Shown in pieces: positions 1-12,230 of a stretch of 64,000 bases of DNA. Below the pieces are notes generated by a model, which was not told where the DNA came from, made no database searches, and saw nothing but the letters and a program-made list of their open reading frames with translations. A program made the position numbers and the translations under genes. Each line of letters starts with the position of its first letter. The stretch's first letter is position 1. Source of the DNA: Welwitschia mirabilis (lineage: Eukaryota; Gnetophyta; Gnetopsida; Welwitschiales); contig JBOZIK010000001.1 in NCBI GenBank assembly GCA_051453625.1, forward strand, positions 145,839,541 to 145,903,540, given 5' to 3'.

Positions 1-985
1 AATGATTATACTCATGGGGTTGTGAATAAAATTTTATATATTAAAAATATTAATAAGGACTTTGTAGATAACATAATTTTTGAAGATTCAAATGAAATTC
101 TCTCAAAAGAATTTGCTAGTATTATAACAACACATTTTGAAATGAGTATGTTTGATGAGGTTTGCATGTTTCTTGGTCTTCAAATCAAACAAAAAAAATA
201 TGAAATTTTCATATCTTAATCCAAATAATCAAGAGACTTGATCAAAAAATTTTAACTAGAAAATGCAAAATTAGTTGACACACCTATGTCAACTTTATGT
301 AAGGTCAGTCTTAATAAACATGAAAAATCTATGGACTAAAATCTTTATAGAATCATGATAGGATGTCTATTATATTTAACTGTAAGTAAACTTGATGTAT
401 AAATTAGTATTGTTGTTTGTGCTAGACATCAAACTCAATTAAAAGAATCACACATTCAAGCTATTAAAAGTATCATAAGATATAGAAAAGGAATAAGTAA
501 TTATGGACTATGATATTTTATGAAAACTTCCTTTAAACTTGTAGGTTTTAGAAATGTAGACTGGGTTGGTTGTAAAGATGATAGAAAAAGCACTAGTGAA
601 AATTATTTTTTTTTGTGTATTATTCTTAGTAGCAAATAAGAAATGAAACTTTATCTCCCTTTCATAGAAAAAGCAGAATATATAGCAATAGGGAGTTATT
701 GTATCCATCTTTTATGGATGAAGGAAATGCTCAAAGATTTTAAAGTAAATTTTGAATAGGTTCTAATATTTTTTAATAATACTAGTGTAATTAATATCTC
801 AAATAACCCTATTTGATATTATTAAACTAAGATATTATTTTCTTAAAGATCAAGTAGAAAAAGGAAACATTTCTATGAATTTTATAAGAACTGATAGATA
901 ACTAGCTGATATTTTCACAAATTTCGTAAACTTTGATAATTTTTTGAGACTTTGTCATAAACTAGAAGTTCTCTATGTTCTTCTA
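1..985 (+). pseudogene. Copia pol remnant: reverse transcriptase C-terminus and RNase H
   Basis: In life this segment would copy element RNA into DNA and remove the RNA template. The frame at 22-219 carries the RT core: the catalytic box reads FVDN at 61-72 (family YVDD), followed by FEMSMFDEVCMFLGLQIKQ. Later blocks follow in the usual order with frame changes and stops: a YRxMIGxLLYL-like block near 345-385, a CARHQ-like block near 420, DDRKSTSE near 576-600, EAEYIAIGSYC near 673-705, and the RNase H end LADIFT near 901-920. The second catalytic Asp is Asn (GAC to AAC) and many stops are TAA or TAG where the family has Gln or Trp. It is dead. Confidence 0.88.
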
Positions 986-1460
986 CTAAAAGTAGGATGA
1001 TTAATTAGAGCTTGTATTCAATCGATTAAATTTGAAGAAGAAGTCAGGTCAACTAAATTTTATCTAGCTACTTAGTCTTTCCCAAGTTGACTTGAATCCA
1101 GTCAAGTTGATTGGACTAAAATCTGGGTCAACTAGACCTAGACATTTTGTGATCTATATCACGTTCAGTCAATTTGATCATAATCTAGTTGATTAGATCT
1201 ATAGGATTACAAGATGGGAGATAGGTAATGAACTTAATTTTTTTCTTAAATTTGTCTTGGTCATCCTTTTTATAAAATCTTATGAAGTGCTAACCTTTCT
1301 CATTCATATTTGTCCACCTATCTCTCTCAGATCTAGCTATATTTATCCATTTCTTTTATCTTTAAGAAGTATCACATGCTTTCAAATAATAGAGGGTCCC
1401 TCTAGAAGATCTTATTAGAAGGAGCCAGTCAGTAAAGATTCAAGGGGTTTTTACTCTAGA
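986..1460 (+). other. Linker between pol and env-like gene with GTCAAC/GTTGAC words
   Basis: No coding signal is visible. The stretch contains recurring hexamers GTCAAC (1048, 1127) and GTTGAC (1086) with near variants around them. These are what remains if GTCGAC palindromes lose their CpG by deamination on either strand. The same words recur in the 3' LTR at 2902-3972. Confidence 0.5.
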
Positions 1461-2433
1461 ATGTTAGATGATGCTTTGAATAATTTCTCTAAAATATTTG
1501 ATAAGAAGTCTATCTATCAAGAAAGGCGTATTACTTATAGGAAACTTAAAGTGTTAAGGGATGTGGTAAGGTTAATAAATGAACTTGATCTTTTCTATTT
1601 GGTTAATGTTTCTATGACAATCTATCCCCTTTTTACTTGTATGTTTTACTGTAATGCTTCATTTGATGTTGATTCCTCTACCTTATAACCATTGTTTTGG
1701 GAGAAGAATTAAAGCTACTATAGATCTAATAGCCTTCCTCATTCCTAAAGGAGATTATGAGAAGTTTTATCCTTTGCATAACTTAATGGATGATAAGGCG
1801 GAGATTAGAATGGAACTCTATGAAAAGACCATTTGGTGGAAAACCACCCTCTCCACCTCCCATCTTACCTCCAAATACCACTTTATTTATTTAGTTTTTA
1901 CTTATAATTTCTTATCTTTTATGGATTATTGTGATAAGACCTCCAACTATTATGATTATCTATTTTATTTAGTAGGAACTAGTTATTTCATTAATGCTTT
2001 TGTCATTAATCTTAAAAATATTGTCTCTCAGTTGGAATATTATAAAACTAGGGATCTTTTTTACTCTATTTTAATCATAAATATTTGTTGTTATTTTAGA
2101 GTTTAGCTGCACTCCAAACTTAAAAATTTAACTCTTATGTATTCCATTAGGCATGCAACTCTATCCTACATGCACATTTTCTCTAGATCTAAGAAATCTT
2201 TCAAATATCATTCTCTAAAATAGGCCTCTCCTAAAGAGACTCTTTTGTACTTGAAGAGCCTAGATTCTCCACTCAAAACGCAAAAAAAATCTCTTATTAT
2301 AGTAGGCTATAAAATTATAGATATTTATGAGGAAGCTAATAGCTCTACTCAAAAGGAGACCAAAGACAAAGAAGAAGAAGACACAGATTCTAAAGACAAA
2401 GCTGAGGAGGATAAAGAAGAAAAATCAAATTAA
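1461..2433 (+). pseudogene. Env-like / putative plant transposon protein gene downstream of copia pol
   Basis: Three consecutive plus-strand frames, 1461-1688, 1654-2106 and 2245-2433, read as one broken gene. The first gives LRDVVRLINELDLFYLVNV and a segment ending DVDSSTL; a frameshift near 1680 leads into YNHCFGRRIKATIDLIAFLI and a hydrophobic stretch (YLVFTYNFLSFM, LFYLVGTSYFINAFVI). TAG stops sit near 2104 and 2221. The tail is Lys/Asp/Glu-rich (SKDKAEEDKEEKSN). The arrangement resembles the 'putative plant transposon protein' or env-like gene that follows pol in Sireviruses. Its function is not established even in intact elements. Identity is inferred from position and pattern, not from a search. 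Confidence 0.6.
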
Positions 2434-2510
2434 TTTATGTTGTCTCTATTGTTTTTTAATTATTCTAGTATATTTCTATTATTTTTCTTTTTCTCTCCTT
2501 TGTCAATGAT

Positions 2511-2527
2511 GTCAAAAGGGGAAGAAA
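2511..2527 (+). promoter_or_regulatory. Internal polypurine-tract-like site
   Basis: Reads GTCAAAAGGGGAAGAAA just after the env-like gene and directly behind TTTGTCAATGAT. Polypurine tracts prime plus-strand DNA synthesis in LTR retrotransposons, and Sireviruses are known to carry several. A second, more decayed copy with the same ATCAATGTCAAAA lead-in stands at the LTR edge (2887). Confidence 0.55.
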
Positions 2528-2886
2528 TAATAGTTTTTAAAATCAATTACAATCAGTTATTCTCAGTTGTAATAGTTTTTCTTACATAGTATATTTCAGT
2601 TGTACTACTTACTAATTAATAGGAATGCATTTGATATTATTATTTCTTATCTATTAATGCATACTATATTTTCCATGAATCATGATTTTATCATATCAAT
2701 TCATAAATATTATATATCTCATGAACTATACCTTTAGTTTATTTATATATATGGTTCTCTTTGAAAAACATTATGAATGCTTATGTTGGATAAAGATGCT
2801 CAATAAACATTTGTAAAGTTAATAAGTATTTTCTAAGGGGGATTTTTTAAATTAACATTTTCAAATAAGTATAGTTTATCATCAAT

Positions 2887-2901
2887 GTCAAAAATGAAGA
2901 T
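2887..2901 (+). promoter_or_regulatory. Polypurine tract adjoining the 3' LTR
   Basis: GTCAAAAATGAAGAT lies immediately before TGTTAAG. It looks like a decayed copy of the site at 2511, and its position at the LTR border marks it as the one used for plus-strand priming. Confidence 0.6.
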
Positions 2902-3972
2902 TGTTAAGTTTTAATTTATTAAGTTAATGTCAAACTAACATTTTTTAATATAGCAAAATGTGTTGTATTCCTTCTAGAAAATATTAATCCTTGTAGATCA
3001 AAATTAGTAAACATTTATCACTAGCCTTTCTTAAACCTAACAAATTACAATTCCTTAAAGGAGTCAACCATATTCCTAAGGGATTGATTAGACCTATATC
3101 AAGAAGTATCAAAAGTAGATTATTGATGAATCAAGTAGATTTCTGATTAGTCAACTAAACTTGGACTAAAAATATTTCAACTTTATCATCATAGGATTAA
3201 TCGGATTACTAAGGGATTAACTAGATCTGGGCTAAACATGTTTCTCTTTACTTTTCTTCATATGGAGTTAACTATACTAAAATGTAATTAACTAGACATG
3301 TGATCAACTAAATCCCAAATGAAATCGACTATATATGGAGATGTAAAGAACTTAGGTTGACCGGGAGAAGAAGGGGTTGACTAAGTTCACTGATGGCACA
3401 TAATGGGTTCAACTGGACATTTTAAGGTGTTGACCAATCATGATGAAAATAGGATTTTTCTAGCGTTGGCTTCCTATTTTTATCCACTATAGAATTAGAT
3501 CTACTTATATAACACTAAAATGTATCTCCTATATATTTGTCATCCATCAAAACATTCTACATTATCTATCTAATTAAAAAGGAAATTACCATATTTTGAT
3601 TATCAATTATTTAGTTAATCAGTTTTCACTATACATACTTAAATTTATGATATCATTTTCAAATATTATAGTACCATATTTGTTGTACTTTAGATTNNNN
3701 NNNNNNNNNNNNNNNNNNNNNNNNNNNNNNNNNNNNNNNNNNNNNNNNNNNNNNNNNAAACTAAGCCTTAAAAAAGTCTAATTATAAAAAGTGATAAGTG
3801 AACCTAAGATACTTAGAAAGTAAGTAATAAAGATATGAATCAGTCTTAGGTAGAAGCTGATTACTGAGAGTGAAGTTGAGGCTTATCAAACCACTATAAA
3901 TTGTATCTCCATTGGTTTTCTTTTTTTTTTTTGTTATTTTTCTTTCAAGTTATTTTTTATATTTCATATGCA
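2902..3972 (+). repeat. 3' LTR of the Sirevirus-like element
   Basis: Begins TGTTAAGTTT right after the polypurine tract. It contains scattered GTCAAC/GTTGAC words (3063, 3150, 3356, 3376, 3429), then a 61-base gap, and ends in a region with GAGGCTTATCAAACCACT followed by a T-rich run. The CA at 3971-3972 (TTTCATATGCA) is my best guess for the end. The left border is well supported; the right border is approximate because no partner LTR is in the window. Confidence 0.55.
3697..3757. other. Assembly gap, 61 N
   Basis: Run of N inside the 3' LTR. A short open frame at 3596-3781 exists only because it reads through the gap. Confidence 0.99.
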
Positions 3973-4064
3973 TAAATATTATTTAGTATTTAATACTTTG
4001 TGGGGATAGATTTTGAGCTTATTCTTTAAATTCTATTTACTCCCCCTTATCTAAAGTTCTATAT

Positions 4065-5995
4065 CCTTTAGCAGCTACCATGAATATCTTGTGTCTTTTA
4101 TGTAATCATCCTTATTACTACCATATGTCATTATGATGTGTCATTCTGAACGTTTATCATGTGTTGCCAAAGTTGAAGTTTTATTCTAGATCAATATGTA
4201 ACTTATCCCATAAGTGTAACATAATAAACTCCTAAAACAAATGTAAGAACATGAGTTTGAAGTGATTCTATTTTAAAAGCTCAGTAGCACCAATGGCAGC
4301 ACTAGTGTTTTGTGTTAAAAATATTTTAATTTATGCAATGTCCTCTATAAGGTAGCAATAAACTTTCTTATGTGAGGGAAAATTTCATAAAAATGATCGA
4401 AGACATTAATTCATGATTAAAAAATGAATTAAAATTTATCCCTATGTTAAATTAATTCAATATACTTGTTTGAAATGTCAATTTTTATATGTAAACAATC
4501 CCCTAATTAGATTTTTCTATCCTCTTATTAAAATTTTGATGAAAACATGATTAACATGGAAAATTGACTAACTAAAAATATTCAAGTATAAAAAATAATA
4601 TCATTTTTTTAAAATTTTTAATTAATGTTTTATAAATAAGGCATTAAAATCCAAAAACTTTTGTAAAAATGGATGTCATATTCCCTAATCAAAGATAAAC
4701 CTTATCCTTAAAGTTAAAGATTAAAAAATGAATACAAAGATTTTAAGAACAAGTTAATTACATTATATGAGTTTTTATATAAAATGTTAGAGAATGATTT
4801 TGATGTCAGTATTTAGAAAAAACTACAATGTAATCTTAAGCAAATCCAAACATGAACTTTAGTGAATATGCACCATCCACAAATTTCAAAAGATAGACTA
4901 CCTAAATTAATGACTACACTTATTGAAAATTTTATACATTTTATTCTAAATTTAAAATGTTTTACATTATAAAATAAACCAAGATCTTCTAAAAAAACTT
5001 GTAAGAAATCAAAATTTACTTAAATAAATTTTCCAAGTACACATGTTAAAGAGAGTAAACACAAAAGTATCTTCAAATCCCACCTTTTTCTTTCCATTTT
5101 TACTTTTTTTTACAATTATAATTTATTTTTTATTTCAAACATTTAGGTTAAATTAGGCATCATAACCATGTATATTAAATTGGATATCTAATGTTATGAC
5201 ATTTTCTATGAATATGATTAAGAATGTTGATGTTTAAAGAAGTTCGTGTTGCATTACAAGTAAGTGTCTATAGTCTTGATGCAATTAAACATGTCATAAA
5301 ATAAATCACTAGAGCTACATTATGAGTAAGCATTCATAGCCCTAGTATAACTAATTAAATCCAATTTTTAACTAAATAATAGGTCATTGTTTTTTGAATA
5401 GTAGATATTTCATTTTCTTTTAATCACTCTTTCTTATATTCAATCCATTTCAATACACATAAAAGGGGTTCATTGATTCCTTGGCCTAATCAAGAAATCT
5501 CTTGTCCTCATAAATTCTTTAAAAATAATTAACATAACATTAAAGTAGATTCCACCTTTATTCAACCACATTTTTCAACTAGAAGATCTTAAGTAAAACT
5601 AACCTTAATAAGTTAACTTAAAAATAAGTGAAACTTTTCTTAAAAAACTAGAAGTAAACTTAAAGTCTACCTAATTTGTAATGATAAGGTAATTATGTAT
5701 TATCAATTTATTTATTAACAATCATTAACTAGGATTATTTAATCTTAGAAACTCATCGATGGATCAAAGGAAAGATTGGTTGATAAGTTTTATTAGTAAC
5801 ACCAAAGTGGAAGGGGTATATGAAAAAGTTTAAAGCAATGGTGATTTATTCTATGTCATGGGTGGTATTTAGAATTTTCTAATGAAAACATTTAAGGCGA
5901 TGTTTATATAGGTGGTAGTACTTGGATTGTTTAAGGCAATAAAGGGCATCAAACACAAATGTTTTTAACATTTTCATATTTTTCAAACCTCAATC
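4065..5995 (-). repeat. Lower LTR fragment of the tandem Ty3 array
   Basis: Matches the middle LTR in two blocks. 4065-4500 pairs with 9290-9710 (shared CTATGTAATCAT-like and GAGTTTGAAGTG words). 4690-5990 pairs with 10440-11600 (shared words such as GTTCATTG near 5468 and 11064, and CTTAAGTAAAACTAA near 5588 and 11183). The portion matching 7708-9290 is missing, so the LTR was truncated where the Sirevirus-like LTR now ends. Only about 190 bp separate the two blocks here, against about 730 bp in the middle LTR. Confidence 0.55.
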
Positions 5996-7694
5996 TAGCC
6001 AAAAAGAAAAATGTACGTTAACTTAAAAACAAATATATAATCTAAAAGCACATAAAGAAACAAAAAATTTTAAAAGAAATTTTCCAAGGTAATACATGTG
6101 TGAAGGCTCAAGATGATGATGAATGTAAAGGATAGGTAATAAATTAAAATTATACAAATCATTCATAAATGAGAAATAATACTTGTATATTTTTATTCAT
6201 GAATCCATAGCGCTTGAAAGAACATCAACACTAATAGTAAAATTTATGTGTTCAAAACTATAAATCATGCATCCTATAACCTATTTTTTCATATTCAGTT
6301 ACTCATGCAAGACATTACTATGGGATGAAGACAAAGATCAATTAAATACCATTATAAAAGAAAAATACACATTAAGAGATTTATCAAAAAATGGTTCTAA
6401 AACTAAAGAATATTTATCTTTGTCATTGAGGTTTTGATTTTACTTAAAAATAAAGATGAAAGTGACATAGTTGATTTAAGATATTGTTAAAAAATATGAT
6501 CTTCATATGAAGGATCATAAATGGGTTATTCACTAATGTTCCCCTCTTCATTAGGATTGTTAAGTGATTCTTCCTCATGTGGTTACACAAGCAACACTTT
6601 AAAGATAGGTTTGCTTTTAATGTTATGATGTTCATTAATGTTGCTTATCAATTCATCCTCTATTGTATAGTTTTCTAAGTTGTATTCTTCCTTAAATTAT
6701 TAGTTATGTTTTATTTATTACTCATCATATGATGTCTCTAATCCTACTCTAAAGAATAACTTACTTACACATAGACATTCATTCCCTAATGCATTTTTAA
6801 ACTTAAGATCCTCTTTACTTCCTCATAGCTTTCTTCTTGGGTTTCTTCCTAGGTTTCATCTCCATTCATAAAGGATATGGCTTGGATTTTATCAATTTTA
6901 CTATTATTAATCCTTTTAAAGTTTTCAATCTCTTAGGTTTATGGAATATATGAAGGTCATCCTCTTTTTAATGGTTAAGAACCCTAGTGATTTGAGAATT
7001 AATCTTAGTTCTTTATTGAATAATTTACTAAATATTATTAGTAGTTTCTTCTAAAGAATGTAAAGGAGATTGGGACATGTTGGAATATATTTGGATAGTA
7101 CCTTTTAAAAATATTTGTACAGTATCTTCTAGGGAATGTGAGAAAGTTTTTTAAGGGTAGGAATATAAAGGATATTAATTAAATGATGAAGAACATGAAA
7201 AGGAGGATGAAGGGTAAGGATTATAAGGGGTGATAGAAGGAATATTATTTGATATAAAATTTTAAAACTTAATGTTGTAAGGAGATTGATCTACACATGG
7301 ATGGAGTTCTAGGCTTTGAGGATATTCTTTAAATATTTTACTAGTATTAAAAGAATGGTATGGGTTATATTCAAGATAGTCTCCTATGATTTACTTATGC
7401 TAAATGTAATTTTCTACCTTTTCTTTAGGTTACACATAACTAGAGATAATATAGGAATTTTCATAATTTTTATAAATAGGTTATAGTTTAGAAGGTATTT
7501 TAAAAATATTAGGTTTTTAACTTATGCTAAGGTTTATAAAGTGGATTACAAAATTAACTATAGAGCTACATTTTCTAAGTTTGTAAGGATTTAGAAGAGG
7601 CCTAAAACAAAAAGATCTCAGAGGGTTAAATAGAGGTTATAAGTAAAGTTTTAAAGATTCCTAAGAAAGAGAGCTAATAACACTAGTTAATAAA
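5996..7694 (-). pseudogene. Ty3 internal region 1: gag C-terminal part, decayed
   Basis: Read on the minus strand, about 7430-6950 gives a Pro/Ser/Tyr-rich stretch, then SHSLEDTVQIFLKGTIQI and SQSPLHSLEETTNNI. This is the kind of linker found between gag zinc knuckle and protease in Athila/Tat elements. Further down a charged stretch (EEYNLENYTIEDELI) follows near 6690-6640. Several TAG and TAA stops interrupt it. No protease or RT motif was found here. The N-terminal gag present in internal region 2 is not recognisable, so this copy seems to carry a different deletion. Confidence 0.45.
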
Positions 7695-7707
7695 GGTAGT
7701 GGCATCA
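7695..7707 (-). promoter_or_regulatory. Decayed primer-binding site, Ty3 internal region 1
   Basis: Plus-strand GGTAGTGGCATCA is the reverse complement of a mutated TGGCGCC-GTTGCC-type primer site, which is typical of Athila/Tat elements. It marks the start of the minus-strand internal region and the border of the middle LTR. Confidence 0.5.
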
Positions 7708-10700
7708 TTTATTTAGGGAGAAATAGTCTATAAAAGTATAGATTTTAAGTTTGAATATGTGTAAGAGATTTCTTATTATAGATTCATACAAAATATTAAT
7801 TGAAAATAGAATCAATTATGACTTAGAAATACAACCTAGGGAAATAAATCTTAAATGTTTTATATTTTTTTAAAATTTTAAAAATAAAAATAAAAACATA
7901 ACAGAATTAGAAATTTATGAAAATTTGTAAAAATCATAAAACACAAAATACAAAAAAATTTTAGAATTTTGTATTACTCTTTTATGATTTTAGTTTTGGT
8001 TGCATCCTATAGAAACATTGTTAGACCCATATTGCAAAACATCAAATGTAGAAATATATTTTAAATAAAAGAGGAAAATAAAATAAAACTAAAAAATAAC
8101 TAGACTAGTTTGGGTTGTACTAAAAGAGGATTAGTACCAACCACTGAAAAGAAAGGAAAAAATACACAAAAAAATAAAAGAATCAATTTGGATACTAGAA
8201 AATGGACTAGTATGAATCATTAAAAAAATAAAGACTGATTAAAATTTGAAAGAATAAAAACCTTATACTCTTGAAAATATACTATGCTAATATCGTCAGT
8301 AATATCATCAAAATTTGATATTTATGTTAGTACATGAATTGGATTTAAACTAGGTACTCATTTTTTCATAGGAATATATATGCAGTAACTTAATAAAAGT
8401 AACATAATTATCCTAACTTTTAATAGAATCAAAACAACATGATAAGCCAAAAGTTAAGAATTTTAAAGTAATATTTGCTTGATAACATAAGGGAATGGAA
8501 GTGCTCCAAATGTTTAGCTCATTTATCTAATGCTCCACCTTCACTCCATTGGTTCTTATATTCTTAAATCATAAACTAAAATTATCAAGTCCTTAAGACT
8601 TGGACATGGAGGCATAATCTCATCCACCACATGAGTGTTGATGAGTTACTTCATTCCTCTAATCCTTTATAGCCCTTCATAAACATGGAAAGTATGAATA
8701 ATTATGCATGAGATCTATCAAATAATAGTAACTACAAAATCATAGAAGTAACCTTAAATAGCTCACTCAGTACTAAAATAACTTAATAATAAAGTAGTTT
8801 CATCTAAACTTGCTAATATCAAATTAATGTTCACTAATAATAAAAGAATGAATAACTACTTAAAAACTAGCCTTGCCTCAAGATTGCTAGTATTAAATTA
8901 ATATGCATTAGCAATAAATGAATTAAATATAATCTTGTATCAAAACTCAAAATATACATTATATCAATGAAGAGAGGTGAAGTTGCATAGACTCATTAAC
9001 TAGCTTTAACAAACCCATCCCTAAGAAAGATGATTAGAATACCATGATATTCTAGTGTTTCAAGTCTTTCCACCACATTTTATCAACTAAAAGATTCATT
9101 AAAATGGGGGCTTAAGGCCCTTTTACAAATGAGGAAAGGCTTGAAGAGATTTATCATGATGTGATTAATGGGTTCTTACATGAGGGGCATTACATTATGA
9201 TGGTTACTCAACATGTATCCTTAAAGGAGGATTCATTATCTTCTAATGTAAGAAAGATGATGATATATCTTTTGATTAAAGATGAAGCTACCACAGATTC
9301 CATAGCATATGTCTTCTATGTAATCATTCTTACTGCTATTACATATCACTATGATGTATCATTTCACACTTCCACCATGTGTTGTCAAAGTTAAAGGTTT
9401 ACTCTTGATTAACATCTGACTTTTCAATGAACTCCTAAAATAGATATATAAATGTGAGTTTGAAGTGGTTCTACCTTAGAATACTATGCTATCATTTTGT
9501 ATTAGAAATGATTTACTTTTTGTAATGTCCTCCAAAAGACAATAATGACTCTGCTTATGTTAGGAAGAAGTTCATACTTTCATGAAATATAATAAAAATG
9601 GATTAAATACATTAATTTATGATAAAATAGTAAATTTTATATTTCTCCCAATTCCAAATTGATTAAATATACTTGTTTAAAATGTTAATTTTTGCATGTA
9701 AACATGATGTATATAAGAATGGATTACTCAGTGATGTTCATCATCAAATAAAGATTTTTTATAGAATTTGAGACCTATTTAGGATAGTAGGAGATGTTGG
9801 CCTCTTTTAGCAAGTAAGTTTATCCTTTAGTTTTGATCCTTACTGTGTGGAATAAAGAATACATGCCTAAAAATAAGCCAAAAATTCCTTCTTTAATAAA
9901 GGCTCCTTATCTTCCACTTATTTTTCCTAAGAAAATCAGTAATATAATAAAGAAGAAATAGAAGAATGATAAAGAGGAGAATACGAAAGTGAAAGAACTT
10001 AATTTTAGGATTAAAAGATAAATTAGAAAATAAATTCATAAGAAAGAGCATAAAAGACAAACTAGAAAATGAATTCAAAATACTTGTCCTATAGTGCACT
10101 AAACTGGAAATCATGCACAAAAACTACGATTGAAATTTGGGTGGTATTTATCATGAAATGATATCAATTCCATTAGAGGTAATAGCAGTGCCAACTTATT
10201 ATATAGTAAGAACTTGTTGTTTAGCTAAAGACTCAAAGGTAGCATACAAGAAGAGCTAATATTATAAAAATAGTAAAATCAAAATAGGGGTTACAAGTTA
10301 ATGACAATGAATGAAGATTACAAGATTATCTAATTTCATCAATGGCTTGAATTTATTATTCATGGATAAGGCATGGATCAAATGTTTATTTTATAGCTAA
10401 GATAATTGTGTTTTTAAATGTATTTTCTCATAGCATTAGATGCTAAAATTGATGATGCAAAGGGGTGAAATAAATGCAGAATGTAATGTGAAATAAAATT
10501 CAACCATAAACCTTATAAATGCAAAAGATAAAATACCTAGACTAATGATTACTTTATTGAAATTTTTATAATTTTGATTTTTATTTTAATGGATTAAATG
10601 TCAAGGAAGTAAGATATTAATTAATTAAACTTATAAAAGTCTGAAAATCAGTAAGTAAAATCACAAATGCAAATGTTAAGAAGACTAGATACAACAAAAT

Positions 10701-11600
10701 CATCAAATCATACCTTTTCTTTTCATGATTTAATTTTTTATACAATCACACATAGTTCTTATTTTAAGCATTTGAATGATATTAATAATCTAATATTATG
10801 ACATTTTATTTTAATAAAATTAAGCATATCATTTCATGAACAAGTTAGTATTACATTATCAGCAAGCGTCTAAGCCCTAGTGAAGTTGATTATGTCATAA
10901 GTAGATTATTAAAGATACATTATTAGTAAGCATCCATAGTCCTAATGTAGTTAAATAAACTTAATAAATTATATTAATAAATATGTACTTTTGAAGAAGA
11001 GATATTATATTTTCTTTTAGTTATATTTCTCAAATTCGTCATTTCTATATTCACATAAGAGAGTTCATTGTGTTATTAGCCTAATTTAGAAATATCTTAT
11101 CCCCATAGAATTATTAAAAATGAAAGTATAGCATGAAAGTAAATTTCACCTTTTTCATCCATATTTTCCAAATTTGGAAACCTTAAGTAAAACTAATATT
11201 AATAAGATAACTTAAAAATAAGCATATCTATCTTTTGAATAATGCAAGTGCACTTAAATTCTACCTAAACTTGTCTTAACAAGATGATCACTTATTAGTG
11301 GTTTATTTGCAAAGGGCCATCAACAAGAGTCATTAATTATTATGAATTCAAGAATGAATGGAAGTTCTAGATGATTTATGTGCTTAATGAAATGTCATAA
11401 AAATGGAGTGGATGTGAAAAAAGATCTAAAGTGGTAATGGTTTTTAGGATTCTGGATGAAGAAAACATCCCTCAATGTTAATTCATTTATGACCATTTGA
11501 AAGTGCTACTAGAAGGAGGTTTTTTAATGGCATTCAAAAAGGAAGGCCTAGGAATATTTGGGCTATAATCCTAAAAATGTTAATTATCCAAAGAGGACAT
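7708..11600 (-). repeat. Middle LTR of the tandem Ty3 array
   Basis: Lies between the two internal regions and shares sequence with both outer LTRs. About 7800-9060 pairs with 14450-15740 (e.g. GTGTTGATGA near 8627 and 15360, AACTCACTCAGT-type words near 8763 and 15478). About 9290-9710 pairs with the lower and upper copies. At roughly 3.9 kb it is long, but it includes the extra segment at 9720-10440. Exact TG/CA ends could not be fixed by eye. The short frames at 9161-9394 and 9893-10120 have no recognisable product. Confidence 0.5.
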
Positions 11601-12230
11601 AGTAAGGATGACATTTTTATGGAAAAATCCTATAGATGAGTGTAAGAAATTTGAAAGGATAAGTGAACTACAAGTGATAAAGTATAAATATTAAAAATAA
11701 AATGTGATTTAATTAATAGCATTTATATGCTTTTTCAATAATTTATTAAAATCTGAGTCTAAATCATTAAAACATTCATAAAAAGAATACACTTTTTATT
11801 CAATATGAAAATGATTAAGATTTTGAATTCCATAAATACAATCAATATGATTGGTATCCTTTAGTAATTAAATAGTATTGAAAATATTTAAGTCCATCAT
11901 CATATTTCCAAAGGAAATCTTGATCAGACCATTATTTTAATTAATAAGAAAATTTTATGTTGCTAAAAAGAATCTACCTAAAATAACAAGAATTAAATTG
12001 TGCTTAGTTGAATGTATTTATAACATAATGAATTCCATTGAGAAGTATCAATTATATACTTAAACAATCAAATCTTCTATTATTTCTAGTGATGGTTTCA
12101 ATGAGTTTTCAAGAAAATTCAATTGGATTTTTTCTTAACAAGTTCTTTATAAGTTAATTGTGGTAAAAGATTTACACTTATCCTAAGACCTAATAGGCTT
12201 GCCTAAGCTGCTTATCTTTTACTATAATAT
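11600..12230 (-). pseudogene. Ty3 retropepsin (protease) remnant, internal region 2
   Basis: On the minus strand from about 12060 to 11870 the translation reads ILVILGRFFLAT, then an interrupted stretch with ISFGNMMMDLNIF. This is the C-terminal half of the retropepsin domain of Athila/Tat elements, whose family pattern is ILLGRPFLAT followed by SFGNM..ELNIF. A following linker (YSFYECFNDLDSD) also fits what comes between protease and RT. The sequence passes into LTR-type repeat before any RT motif, so RT and integrase are missing. Stops come from TAA and TAG. Confidence 0.55.

Larger units (their letters stand above)
1..3972 (+). mobile_element. Sirevirus-like Ty1/copia element, 3' half
   Basis: The window opens inside the reverse transcriptase of a plus-strand copia element. 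In order it shows the RT end and RNase H (to about 985), a linker, a degenerate extra gene downstream of pol (1461-2433), two polypurine-tract-like sites (2511 and 2887) and a 3' LTR starting TGTTAAG at 2902. An additional gene after pol and several polypurine tracts are known hallmarks of the Sirevirus branch of plant copia elements; the assignment rests on this order plus residue-level resemblance. The 5' LTR, gag and integrase lie outside the window. The right edge abuts a truncated Ty3 LTR. Confidence 0.75.
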
